NCBI RefSeq assembly: GCF_016654115.1
Contig: NZ_JAEQAZ010000114.1
Location: 1 to 34,520, forward strand
Length of the DNA: 34,520 nucleotides
DNA from: Streptomyces sp. MBT53
GTDB taxonomy: Bacteria > Actinomycetota > Actinomycetes > Streptomycetales > Streptomycetaceae
Direction of reading: 5' to 3'
Positions 23,701 through 29,936 of this stretch are shown piece by piece (the first letter of the stretch is position 1; every line of letters starts with the position of its first letter). The position numbers were made by a program, and so were the translations under genes. The notes below the pieces were generated by a model that saw nothing but the letters and a program-made list of their open reading frames with translations, searched no databases and was not told the DNA's origin.

Positions 23701-24635
23701 TAGATGTTGCGGAAGATGCTCAGGTCCGACTTCTCGCTCTCCAGCGCGGAGTCGGCGTACAGCCGGTCGTTGTCGGAGAGCTTGCCGGTCGTCGTGTTGT
23801 TGGCCGGCAGGGCCGCCGCGATGACGGCGCGCTGCACGGACGCGAACTCCTTGGCCGAGGAGAAGGCGGCCAGGGCGCGCGTGCGCTGGATCATCTCCGG
23901 GTTGCTGGTCGCCTCTGCCATGTCCTGCGAGAGGTCGAGCAGCTGGGTGATCAGACGGTGGTAGGCGTCGACCGTCTGCGTCGAGTTGGACTTCGACTGG
24001 TACGCCGTCTTGCGGATCCGGTCGAGGTTGTCCAGCTCGGTGGCGAGACCGACGACGGTCTCGCGGACGCCCTGCAGGTTTCCGTTCCTGCTGGCGCTGT
24101 CGATCTCTTCCGAGGAGTTGATGAAGTTGTCGCGGGCCCGGTCGGTCTTCTCGGCGAAGCCCTTGATCTGGTAGTCGGTGGCCTTGACGCCGTGCGACAG
24201 GGGACCGGCCGACTGGTCGCGCTCCTCCTGGAGCGCGGTGGCCAGCTCGGTGGCCTGCTTGGTCATGTCCGTCAGCAGCTTCATGTTGTCGAGCTGCTGG
24301 ATGTCGGTCATGGAGTCGCTGATGCGCAGGGCGCCCAGCGAGGTGGCCGCGACCACGGGGAGCGCGAGCAGTGACACCAGGCGCGTGGAGATGCGCCAGT
24401 TGCGCAGCGCGACGCGCGAGCCGGGTCCGGGGGTGCCGCTCGGCGGCTTCACCGAGGGCGTGGGGGTCGGGGCTGCGGACACACCGGGGCGCCCGGGGGC
24501 CCCGCCTTCACCTGACGGTGCCGGGCCCGGGTTCTGGGCGTGCTGGGGCGAGGAGCTGCCGGTGTTGGGGCCAGCCCCGCCATGCGGCTCCGGCTCCGCC
24601 GGAGCACTGCCATCCCTCTTGAAACGTCCCTGCAC
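20727..24635 (-). CDS. cvnA1: Conservon sensor histidine kinase-like protein CvnA (first conservon)
   Basis: About 1,302 residues from GTG 24635 (VQGRFKRDGSAPAEP). Order: Pro/Gly-rich head (1-75); TM1 about 85-102; extracytoplasmic helical NIT-type sensor about 105-395 (QEERDQSAGPLS early in it, the NIT signature region); TM2 about 396-417; HAMP to about 475; KLDHLATRMRRNGENL near 538; HATPase with ELLENATSFSS (612-622), DTGIG (645) and MGLFVVGRLSQRHGI (676). A tail of roughly 590 residues rich in Pro, Gly, Asn and Gln follows. The tail contains about ten GQF/GSF repeats and ends with the motif shared with CvnA2 (SGLPRRVPRANLVPGT, APDDVRGRLTNLRRG). It is the first gene of the cvn1 operon. Confidence 0.93.
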   Translation of the reverse strand: MQGRFKRDGSAPAEPEPHGGAGPNTGSSSPQHAQNPGPAPSGEGGAPGRPGVSAAPTPTPSVKPPSGTPGPGSRVALRNWRISTRLVSLLALPVVAATSLGALRISDSMTDIQQLDNMKLLTDMTKQATELATALQEERDQSAGPLSHGVKATDYQIKGFAEKTDRARDNFINSSEEIDSASRNGNLQGVRETVVGLATELDNLDRIRKTAYQSKSNSTQTVDAYHRLITQLLDLSQDMAEATSNPEMIQRTRALAAFSSAKEFASVQRAVIAAALPANNTTTGKLSDNDRLYADSALESEKSDLSIFRNIYGDQGAEQLIQPIEDGNATIDAADKYAERALANTNGLASQDKRSYKDWIDDSSTKIEQMKKIEHTLLEDMEQKARELRSASEREAIISGALILLVLGVSLVGAFVIARSMIRSLRRLQETANKVAQDRLPELVKQLSESDPQDVDTSVESVGVHSRDEIGQVAAAFDDVHREAVRLAAEQALLRGNVNAMFTNLSRRSQGLIQRQLSLISELESREADPDQLSSLFKLDHLATRMRRNGENLLVLAGEEPGRRWTRPVPLVDVLRAAASEVEQYERIELSSVPTTEVAGRVVNDLVHLLAELLENATSFSSPQTKVKVTGHALPDGRVLIEIHDTGIGLSPEDLAAINERLASPPTVDVSVSRRMGLFVVGRLSQRHGIRIQLRPSDSGGTTALVMLPVDVAQGGKKPAPGKQGQPAVDAAAAAAGAGAARRGNGQGGSAVGAGAPANGGLLGAGAAPRGQVGSGQGPRAALPGAGGGRPGGPGGPGAPGGARGPQGPSAPQGRPAAGSGAGLFGQAPGAPQGLQAAGTGAPQGFGDGRQDAFGGTPPQQQNGGVPPQRANNEPEPPRGGGRRRGRQPQLPPRGGARAELPGGNNQRPSWSDENAQPPLGRGNLDAPRGHDERDAEQTSRMPRIDDRQGPGTQEMPAIPRMDAQDSRQFPRPGTSGPQDTGSFPRPGAGGPQDTGSFPRPNVNGSQNTGQFPRPGANGSQSNGQFPRQDFDTPRPGSNSQQNGGQFVRSDVFGSPNSPANNPSNPANTGQFAVPQAYDGSSTGQFATPGFDNGSTGQHNLPGRQNPGNTGQFDRPQVNGNRNGADFGTARPPAPQRPTRQEPEALPPATGPGDGRTPLYDTLETNWFHGQQAEAQSQSNGSAPAPQPQAPQAPATPPQRPTGGTWRSSPNDDLVRQAERVRQPAAGGVTTSGLPRRVPRANLVPGTAQQQQHQTGPQVSRAPDDVRGRLTNLRRGIAQGRQAGTGTGQTGSFPSPTHQQER
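21281..21740 (-). repeat. Tandem GQF/GSF-type coding repeats in the CvnA1 tail
   Basis: The protein encoded here repeats a unit of about 14 residues, examples being GSFPRPGAGGPQDT, GSFPRPNVNGSQNT, GQFPRPGANGSQSN, GQFAVPQAYDGSST and GQFDRPQVNG. About ten units are present, decaying towards the C-terminus. The three best preserved lie at 21600-21740. They look like an expanding intrinsically disordered region rather than a folded domain. Confidence 0.75.
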
Positions 24636-25206
24636 TAGCGTCGCAACCTCTGGACCAGGCGTCCCCCGCGCGAACGGAAGGACGGTGTCGGCGTCTTGGG
24701 GAGCGCCCTGAACGCGCACCCCATGTGTGGTCGTGAGTGACCGGCGCTGCTCCCCCTTCCGCCGCCCTCGGCGCTGCGTTGCGCCCCCTGCGCGCCGGGC
24801 TGATTCTGCGGCGGTCCGTGGAATTCCAGCACAGTGCCGGATCTCCAACAAGGCCCGTAGGCCAGGCTGTGACCTGTGTGACACCCCGTGAGGACAGTGT
24901 CACGAGACGTAGAAAGCTATTCACTCCAAAGTGGGCAAATCCGCACCATCCCGTGAGGCGTGGGTTGTGCCCAAGTCGCCATGATCAGGAGCGGAATGAC
25001 AGCTTCAGGGGGTCAATGTCCGTTTCGTTGAGGTGAGTTGCGGGTCCGAATTGGTCGGTATGCCCACAGGGTGGTGAGCAAACTCACATGCGGATCATGG
25101 GCTCTTCACGCGTTCGGCCGGGAATTGGATGTTTAGCCTGACGCTTTACATGAGGGCACAATCTGTCAACCACCCACCCACGGACTGACGAGGGTCGACT
25201 ACAACA
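24636..25206. other. Intergenic region upstream of cvn1
   Basis: 570 bp between cvnA1 (minus) and the small NPRRT ORF (plus). It must hold the cvn1 promoter, which I cannot pinpoint. Two symmetric elements stand out: GTGACAC (24878-24884) with GTGTCAC (24897-24903), and GTGAG-CAAA-CTCAC (25074-25087). Overlapping frames on both strands are open only because of the GC bias and begin or end implausibly, so I call no gene. Confidence 0.5.
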
Positions 25207-25392
25207 GTGAAGACGACGATGATGTTCCGCAACATTGCCAACCCGCGACGCACGACGCTGGCGCACCTCTCCGACGCCGACGAACTGCAGACGCCGGAGC
25301 AGCCGGAGCACTCGCTCGACCTGCCGGCCCAGACCGCCAACCCGCGCCGCACGATCCTCATGGAGATCCCGGTCGGCGCCGCCGCGGAGTAA
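25207..25392 (+). CDS. Small protein with two NPRRT motifs
   Basis: 61 residues from GTG 25207; ATG 25219 or 25222 would give 57 or 56. I do not recognise the family. The sequence holds two near-identical motifs, ANPRRTTLAHL near residue 11 and ANPRRTILMEI near 43, on either side of a 25-residue acidic, Pro-containing linker (DADELQTPEQPEHSLDLP). There is no signal peptide, membrane segment or Cys. GC-ending codons dominate as in real genes. A weak GAGG lies 13 bases before the GTG. It is divergent from cvn1 and followed by a strong hairpin, so it is probably a one-gene unit. It could be a small regulatory or adaptor protein or a peptide precursor; none of this is shown. Confidence 0.65.
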   Translation: MKTTMMFRNIANPRRTTLAHLSDADELQTPEQPEHSLDLPAQTANPRRTILMEIPVGAAAE

Positions 25393-25729
25393 CTGCGCGA
25401 GCAGGGGCCCCGCCTGCCCCGCGACGTCCGGCACGCTACCCCCGCCGCCTCGGAGGTGTGGAGGCTGCCCCCGCCCGCTGCACCGGGCGAAAGCCCGAGC
25501 GCGTCCACAGCGCGGGCTTCGCCCGGCGATTCCTGAGTCTCCGGCCGGGCCCCGGAGCACGCACCGAAACACTGCGGGGGCTGCGCGCACTCGCCCGCGT
25601 CCATCGGCGCCGGTGCTCTGCCGCGACCTGATCCGCCGGAGAGGACTTAATCGGCGAAGCAGCGCCCCCGCACCGCGTTAGCCTGGAGCGTCAGACTCCA
25701 GCCAGCTCAGTGAGGGGTGCCGGGATCCC
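25393..25729. other. Intergenic region after the NPRRT ORF
   Basis: 337 bp with no convincing gene. It contains the large hairpin at 25483-25526 and C-rich stretches (CTACCCCCGCC, CTGCCCCCGCC). GAGGGG at 25712-25717 serves as Shine-Dalgarno for the next gene. A promoter for the FAH/gltX operon is expected here but is not obvious. Confidence 0.5.
25483..25526 (+). terminator. Hairpin downstream of the NPRRT ORF
   Basis: CCGGGCGAAAGCCCG (25483-25497) pairs with CGGGCTTCGCCCGG (25513-25526), leaving one bulged A. Each arm can also fold alone (GGGC-GAAA-GCCC with a GNRA-type loop, and GGGC-TTC-GCCC), so alternative structures compete. It lies about 90 bases after the small ORF, and termination is the simplest role. 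Confidence 0.6.
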
Positions 25730-26506
25730 GTGCGCATCGCCAGATTCTCCATCGACGGGAACGTCGCCTTCGGCGCGGTCGAGGGCGACAAGCCGGACGA
25801 GCTCGTCCTCGACATCATCAAGGGCATCCCGTTCGCGGACTTCGAACTCTCCGGCACGAAGGTCCCGCTGAGCAAGGTCAGGCTGCTGCCGCCGGTGCTC
25901 CCGAACAAGGTCGTCGCCTACGGCCGCAACTACGCCGAGCACGCCCGGGAACTGGGCAACGAGGTGCCGGACGTCCCCTTCGCCTTCTTCAAGCCGTCCA
26001 CCTCCGTGATCGGCTCCGGCGACGACATCCAGTACCCCTCCTTCACCGAGGACCTCCACCACGAGGCCGAACTGGCCGTCGTTATCGGCCGGATGTGCCG
26101 CGAGGTCCCGCGCGAGCGTGTCAAGGACGTCATCCTCGGCTACACCTGCGCCAACGACATCACCGCGCGTGACGTCCAGAAGCGCGAGAAGCAGTGGGCC
26201 CGCGCCAAGGGCTTCGACACCTCCTGCCCGCTCGGCCCCTGGGTGGAGACGGACCTCGACCCGAGCGACCTCACCATCCAGCTGACCGTCAACGGACAGC
26301 AGCGCCAGCTCGGCCGCACCAGCGAGATGATCCACTCGATCGAGGACCTGATCGTCAACATCACCGAGGCCATGACGCTGCTCCCCGGCGACGTGATCCT
26401 CACGGGCACCCCGGCAGGCGTCGGACCGCTCACCGTCGGCGACGAGGTCGCCGTCACCATCGAAGGCATCGGCACTCTCACCAACAAGGTTGTCAAGCGT
26501 GGCTAG
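25730..26506 (+). CDS. Fumarylacetoacetate hydrolase family protein
   Basis: 258 residues of the FAH/HpcE-like fold, cytosolic Mg-dependent C-C bond hydrolases, isomerases or acylpyruvases. Landmarks are VVAYGRNYAEHA, FFKPSTSVIGSGD, HHEAELAVVIG with the metal-binding Glu residues, GYTCANDITARDVQ with the metal-binding Asp, and LLPGDVILTGTPAGVGPL near the end. The short N-terminal domain matches the 2-hydroxyhepta-2,4-diene-1,7-dioate isomerase-like subgroup. The start is GTG 25730, with GAGGGG upstream. Its stop overlaps the gltX start by 8 bp, so the two genes are co-translated. The exact substrate cannot be read from sequence. Confidence 0.93.
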   Translation: MRIARFSIDGNVAFGAVEGDKPDELVLDIIKGIPFADFELSGTKVPLSKVRLLPPVLPNKVVAYGRNYAEHARELGNEVPDVPFAFFKPSTSVIGSGDDIQYPSFTEDLHHEAELAVVIGRMCREVPRERVKDVILGYTCANDITARDVQKREKQWARAKGFDTSCPLGPWVETDLDPSDLTIQLTVNGQQRQLGRTSEMIHSIEDLIVNITEAMTLLPGDVILTGTPAGVGPLTVGDEVAVTIEGIGTLTNKVVKRG

Positions 26507-27974
26507 CGCACCCGTACGCGTCCGTTTCTGCCCCTCGCCGACCGGCAATCCTCACGTCGGCCTGGTCCGCACCGCCCTGTTCAACTGGGCCTTCGCCAAG
26601 CACAACCAGGGCACGCTGGTCTTCCGCATCGAGGACACCGACGCGGCCCGCGACTCCGAGGAGTCCTACGGCCAACTCCTCGACGCGATGCGCTGGTTGG
26701 GCTTCGACTGGGACGAGGGCCCCGAGATCGGCGGCCCGCACGCGCCCTACCGCCAGTCGCAGCGCATGGACATCTACAAGGACGTCGCGAAGAAGCTCCA
26801 GGACGCCGGCCACGCCTACGACTGCTACTGCTCCACCGCGGAGCTGGACGCCCGCCGCGACGTCGCCCGCGCCGCCGGCAAGCCGTCCGGCTACGACGGC
26901 CACTGCCGCGCCCTCACCGCCGAGCAGGTCGAGGCGTACAAGGCCGAGGGCCGGGTGCCGATCGTCCGCTTCCGCATGCCCGACGAGACGATCACCTTCA
27001 CCGACCTGGTCCGCGGCGAGCTGACGTTCACCCCGGAGAACGTCCCGGACTACGGGATCGTACGAGCCAACGGCGCCCCGCTGTACACGCTCGTCAACCC
27101 GGTCGACGACGCCCTGATGGAGATCACCCACGTCCTGCGCGGCGAGGACCTGCTCTCCTCGACGCCCCGTCAGATCGCCCTCTACAAGGCGCTGATCGAG
27201 CTGGGCGTCGCCAAGTCGGTGCCGTCCTTCGGGCACTTGCCGTACGTGATGGGCGAGGGCAACAAGAAGCTCTCCAAGCGCGACCCGGAGTCCTCGCTCA
27301 ACCTCTACCGGGAGCGCGGCTTCCTGCCCGAGGGACTGCTCAACTACCTCTCCCTGCTGGGCTGGTCGCTCGCGGCCGACCGGGACGTCTTCTCGATGGA
27401 CGAGATGGTCGCGGCCTTCGACATCGCCGACGTGAACCCCAACCCGGCCCGCTTCGACCTGAAGAAGTGCGAGGCGATCAACGCCGACCACATCCGGCTG
27501 CTCGACGTGAAGGACTTCACCGAGCGCTGCGCGCCGTGGCTGCGCGCCCCCTTCGCCCCCTGGGCGCCGGAGGACTTCGACGAGGCCAAGTGGCAGGCCG
27601 TCGCCCCGCACGCGCAGACCCGCCTGAAGGTGTTGTCGGAGATCACGGACAACGTCGACTTCCTGTTCCTGGCCGAGCCGGTCCAGGACGAGGCGTCCTG
27701 GACGAAGGCCATGAAGGAGGGCTCCGACGCCCTTCTCCGTACGGCCAGGGAGAAGCTGGAGTCGGCCGACTGGTCCTCGCCCGAGTCCCTCAAGGAGGCC
27801 GTCCTGGCCGCCGGCGAGACCCACGGCCTCAAGCTCGGCAAGGCCCAGGCGCCGGTCCGTGTCGCCGTCACCGGCCGCACGATCGGGCTGCCGCTCTTCG
27901 AGTCCCTGGAGATTCTCGGCAAGGAGAAGAGCCTGGCCAGGATCGACGCGGCCCTGGCGAAGCTGACGGCCTGA
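26499..27974 (+). CDS. gltX: Glutamyl-tRNA synthetase
   Basis: 491-residue class Ib synthetase that charges tRNA-Glu with glutamate. Actinobacteria lack GlnRS and make Gln-tRNA through GatCAB, so it probably also charges tRNA-Gln (non-discriminating). The HIGH-type signature is PSPTGNPHVG near residue 9, and the KMSKS-type loop is NKKLSKRDPESS near 255. The helical anticodon-binding C-terminal domain is present (ITDNVDFLF, GKAQAPVRVAVTG). Start GTG 26499 (VASAPVRVRF) overlaps the FAH gene by 8 bp; TTG 26490 is less likely. One tRNA-Gln and two tRNA-Glu genes, its substrates, lie 0.9 kb downstream. A strong hairpin follows the stop. Confidence 0.96.
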   Translation: MASAPVRVRFCPSPTGNPHVGLVRTALFNWAFAKHNQGTLVFRIEDTDAARDSEESYGQLLDAMRWLGFDWDEGPEIGGPHAPYRQSQRMDIYKDVAKKLQDAGHAYDCYCSTAELDARRDVARAAGKPSGYDGHCRALTAEQVEAYKAEGRVPIVRFRMPDETITFTDLVRGELTFTPENVPDYGIVRANGAPLYTLVNPVDDALMEITHVLRGEDLLSSTPRQIALYKALIELGVAKSVPSFGHLPYVMGEGNKKLSKRDPESSLNLYRERGFLPEGLLNYLSLLGWSLAADRDVFSMDEMVAAFDIADVNPNPARFDLKKCEAINADHIRLLDVKDFTERCAPWLRAPFAPWAPEDFDEAKWQAVAPHAQTRLKVLSEITDNVDFLFLAEPVQDEASWTKAMKEGSDALLRTAREKLESADWSSPESLKEAVLAAGETHGLKLGKAQAPVRVAVTGRTIGLPLFESLEILGKEKSLARIDAALAKLTA

Positions 27975-27982
27975 CGGTCGAC

Positions 27983-28026
27983 AACGTGGGGCCCCGGGGC
28001 GCTGACGCGCTTCGGGGCCCCACGTT
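27983..28026 (+). terminator. Strong hairpin between gltX and the HAD gene
   Basis: AACGTGGGGCCCC (27983-27995) and GGGGCCCCACGTT (28014-28026) are perfect complements, with one further G-C pair and two G-U pairs inside. It lies 8 bases after the gltX stop and only 11 bases before the HAD ATG, so it may both terminate gltX and affect initiation of the next gene. Confidence 0.8.
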
Positions 28027-28037
28027 ATGGTCGGATC

Positions 28038-28769
28038 ATGAGCATTCGGGCCGTGGTCTGGGACGTGGACGACACCCTGTTCGACTACACCGGCGCGGAC
28101 CGCGCGGCCATGCGGGAGCACTTGGTCGCCGAGGGGCTGCTCGACGGACGCGAGAGCCTGGTGGCGGCCCTGGAGCGCTGGCGGGTGGCCACCGAGTTCC
28201 ACTGGGCGCGGTTCTCGGCCGGAGAGGTCACCTTCGAGGGGCAGCGGCTCGACCGGGTCCGGCACTTCCTGGACCGGGAGCTGACCGACGCCGAGGCCGA
28301 GGACTGGTTCCGGCGCTACAAGACCCACTACGAGACGGCCTGGGCCCTCTTCCCGGACGTCCTGCCCGTCCTCGACACCCTCGCGGCCAGTCACCGCCAC
28401 GCGGTCCTCTCCAACTCCAGCCTCACCGTGCAGGACCGCAAGCTGCGCGCCCTCGGGGTGCACGACCGCTTCGAGGTCATCCTGTGCGCGGCCGAACTGG
28501 GCGTCTCCAAGCCCGAGGCCGGCGCCTTCCTCGCGGCCTGCGAGGCGCTGGAACTGCCGCCGCACGAGGTGGCGTATGTCGGCGATCACCCGGAGATCGA
28601 CGGGCGGGGCGCCGCGGACGCCGGTCTGCTCTCCGTCTGGATCGACCGCCACGGCGGGCACGCCTCCGTCGAGGCCCTGGTGGGGCGGCACAGGATCGGT
28701 TCCCTCGCCGAACTCCCCGGTCTGCTCGGCACGGATACCCGTTTTGGAGCCCCGTCCACCTTCAGGTAA
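28038..28769 (+). CDS. HAD-superfamily hydrolase (phosphatase)
   Basis: 243 residues with all four HAD motifs: I DVDDTLFDY (nucleophile Asp 9, acid/base Asp 11), II LSNSSL, III SKPEAGAF (Lys) and IV GDHPEID. A helical C1 cap (about residues 16-100) lies between motifs I and II, as in small-molecule phosphatases of the YjjG/phosphoglycolate group. It is cytosolic and Mg-dependent by family. It sits 63 bp after gltX but beyond a strong hairpin, so linked expression is uncertain. The substrate is unknown. Confidence 0.92.
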   Translation: MSIRAVVWDVDDTLFDYTGADRAAMREHLVAEGLLDGRESLVAALERWRVATEFHWARFSAGEVTFEGQRLDRVRHFLDRELTDAEAEDWFRRYKTHYETAWALFPDVLPVLDTLAASHRHAVLSNSSLTVQDRKLRALGVHDRFEVILCAAELGVSKPEAGAFLAACEALELPPHEVAYVGDHPEIDGRGAADAGLLSVWIDRHGGHASVEALVGRHRIGSLAELPGLLGTDTRFGAPSTFR

Positions 28770-28861
28770 TGTTGTTCCTGCGCCGCCGGAGAGCGGGCCG
28801 AAAGGCCAGGAAACCGGAGGCGTCAACTGGAACAAGGTCCCCAGAAGGACTTGCGTTTTAG

Positions 28862-28933
28862 TGGCCTATGGTGTAATTGGCAACACTACGGTTTCTGGTA
28901 CCGTCATTCTAGGTTCGAGTCCTGGTAGGCCAG
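28862..28933 (+). tRNA. tRNA-Gln (CTG)
   Basis: 72 bases without encoded CCA. The acceptor stem is TGGCCTA / TAGGCCA with discriminator G. The anticodon stem ACGGT/ACCGT encloses the loop TTCTGGT, with anticodon CTG at 28895-28897. The T arm contains GGTTCGAGTCC. It reads CAG, the dominant Gln codon in this genome. Confidence 0.96.
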
Positions 28934-28954
28934 CTCGCAGAGCTCATCTGCAAC

Positions 28955-29027
28955 GCCCCCGTTGTGTAGCGGCCTAGCACGCTGCCCTCTCACGGCAGTA
29001 GCGCCGGTTCGAATCCGGTCGGGGGTA
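28955..29027 (+). tRNA. tRNA-Glu (CTC), copy 1
   Basis: 73 bases. The acceptor is GCCCCCG / CGGGGGT, including a G-U first pair, with discriminator A. The anticodon stem CTGCC/GGCAG has the loop CCTCTCAC-type seven bases with CTC at 28989-28991. The T arm is CCGGTTCGAATCCGG. It reads GAG and follows tRNA-Gln by 21 bases, so the two are probably cotranscribed. Confidence 0.96.
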
Positions 29028-29089
29028 CAGATCCTTCCCAGGAAGGTGGTCCGGGTCGCACCCGCCGCCCTCCATGCAGGATCGCTAGG

Positions 29090-29162
29090 GCCCCCGTTGT
29101 GTAGCGGCCTAGCACGCTGCCCTCTCACGGCAGTAGCGCCGGTTCGAATCCGGTCGGGGGTA
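29090..29162 (+). tRNA. tRNA-Glu (CTC), copy 2
   Basis: Identical over all 73 bases to the copy 135 bp upstream, with anticodon CTC at 29124-29126. The 62-base spacer between copies is unrelated to the tRNA sequence. It is the last gene of the tRNA cluster, followed at 29169 by a perfect hairpin. Confidence 0.96.
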
Positions 29163-29168
29163 CGCAGA

Positions 29169-29202
29169 CGAAAGGCCCTCCACTTCGGTGGGGGGCCTTT
29201 CG
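29169..29202 (+). terminator. tRNA cluster terminator with TTCG loop
   Basis: CGAAAGGCCCTCCAC (29169-29183), loop TTCG, and GTGGGGGGCCTTTCG (29188-29202) form a 15-bp stem with one G-U pair. It starts 7 bases after the second tRNA-Glu and ends 10 bases before the stop of the convergent MerR gene, so it probably works in both directions. Confidence 0.85.
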
Positions 29203-29212
29203 CATGCCCGGC

Positions 29213-29857
29213 TCACTCGAAGCCGTACCGCCGCGCCGACTCCTCCTCCTGCGCCAGCCGGTGCAGCGCCCGGAGCACCGGCTCGACGAAGATCGCGCCC
29301 GCCACCGCCGTCTCCACCTTCTCGGCCTCCGAGGGGTGCGTCTCCACGAAGTCCAGGTCGAGGACGGCCGCCCGGTGCATCAACTTGGCGTAGTTCACGA
29401 CCAGTTCGGGGGGCCAGTCGTACCCGAGCCGGCGAAGTGCGGCCACCGCCACCACCAGTGAGCGGTACGACGGCGAAATGGTCACCAGCGCCTGGGAGTT
29501 GGACCAGCCCAGCGTCTCCAGGAGCCGGTCCACCTCGCGGTGCGCGGCCTGGACGTACTCGTCCTCCGCGTCCGGCTCCGGAACCTGCGGCAACGCCCAA
29601 AGTGCCGCGCCCAGCCGGATCGTACGGCCGAGGGAGTCGTCGTCGACATGGCCGAGCACCTCGCGGACCGTGGCCACCGGGAGCCGGCCGACCTGGATCA
29701 TCGCGCGCACCAGCCGCAGCCGCCGCAACTGCTCCTCGTCGTACTCGGCGGTGGTCGTGTTGACCTGGCGGCCGGGGCTCAACAGGCCTTCGCGCAGGTA
29801 GTACTTGATCGTCGCGATGGACACACCGCTGCGCTCGCTCAACTCGGACAGCCGCAT
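29213..29857 (-). CDS. MerR-family transcriptional regulator
   Basis: 214 residues. The winged HTH is at residues 1-70: MRLSELSERSGVSIATIKYY, then LREGLLSPGR, then YDEEQLRRLRLVRAMIQVGR, a standard MerR start. The C-terminal 130 residues are helical, with no Cys pair for metal sensing and no known ligand domain. ATG 29857 is the only start that leaves the HTH at the N-terminus; upstream codons in the same frame run through the intergenic repeat and the DUF4188 gene. It is divergent from the DUF4188 gene across a 14-bp imperfect inverted repeat, so that gene is the likely target. Confidence 0.92.
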   Translation of the reverse strand: MRLSELSERSGVSIATIKYYLREGLLSPGRQVNTTTAEYDEEQLRRLRLVRAMIQVGRLPVATVREVLGHVDDDSLGRTIRLGAALWALPQVPEPDAEDEYVQAAHREVDRLLETLGWSNSQALVTISPSYRSLVVAVAALRRLGYDWPPELVVNYAKLMHRAAVLDLDFVETHPSEAEKVETAVAGAIFVEPVLRALHRLAQEEESARRYGFE

Positions 29858-29877
29858 GTCTTGCGCCCTTTCTCGGA

Positions 29878-29919
29878 TACCGGCACTATCCAAGCACGGG
29901 TCATCGGATAGCGCCGGTA
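29878..29919. promoter_or_regulatory. Inverted repeat between MerR and DUF4188 genes
   Basis: TACCGGCACTATCC (29878-29891) and GGATAGCGCCGGTA (29906-29919) are inverted copies with one mismatch and a 14-base spacer. The left arm itself sits in GGATA-N7-TATCC (29875-29891), a dyad of the kind bound by MerR dimers. The pair lies in the 79-bp divergent region and probably controls both genes. Confidence 0.6.
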
Positions 29920-29936
29920 CCCAACTAGGAGGCGTC

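Noticed and set aside
20307..24374. 1,355-residue open frame on the plus strand opposite cvnA1/cvnB1
   Set aside because: Same artefact; no start signal or recognisable domain.
25084..25604. Minus-strand open frames of about 150-168 residues in the region of the NPRRT ORF
   Set aside because: They are Arg/Gly/Ala-rich without motifs, lack ribosome-binding sites and cross a strong hairpin.
26493..28835. 780-residue open frame on the minus strand opposite gltX and the HAD gene
   Set aside because: It spans two genes with complete catalytic motifs on the other strand, as well as the hairpin between them.
28862..29162. tRNA cluster as an integration site of a mobile element
   Set aside because: No integrase, no direct att-like duplication of a tRNA 3' end and no foreign genes next to it; the second tRNA-Glu is a complete gene.
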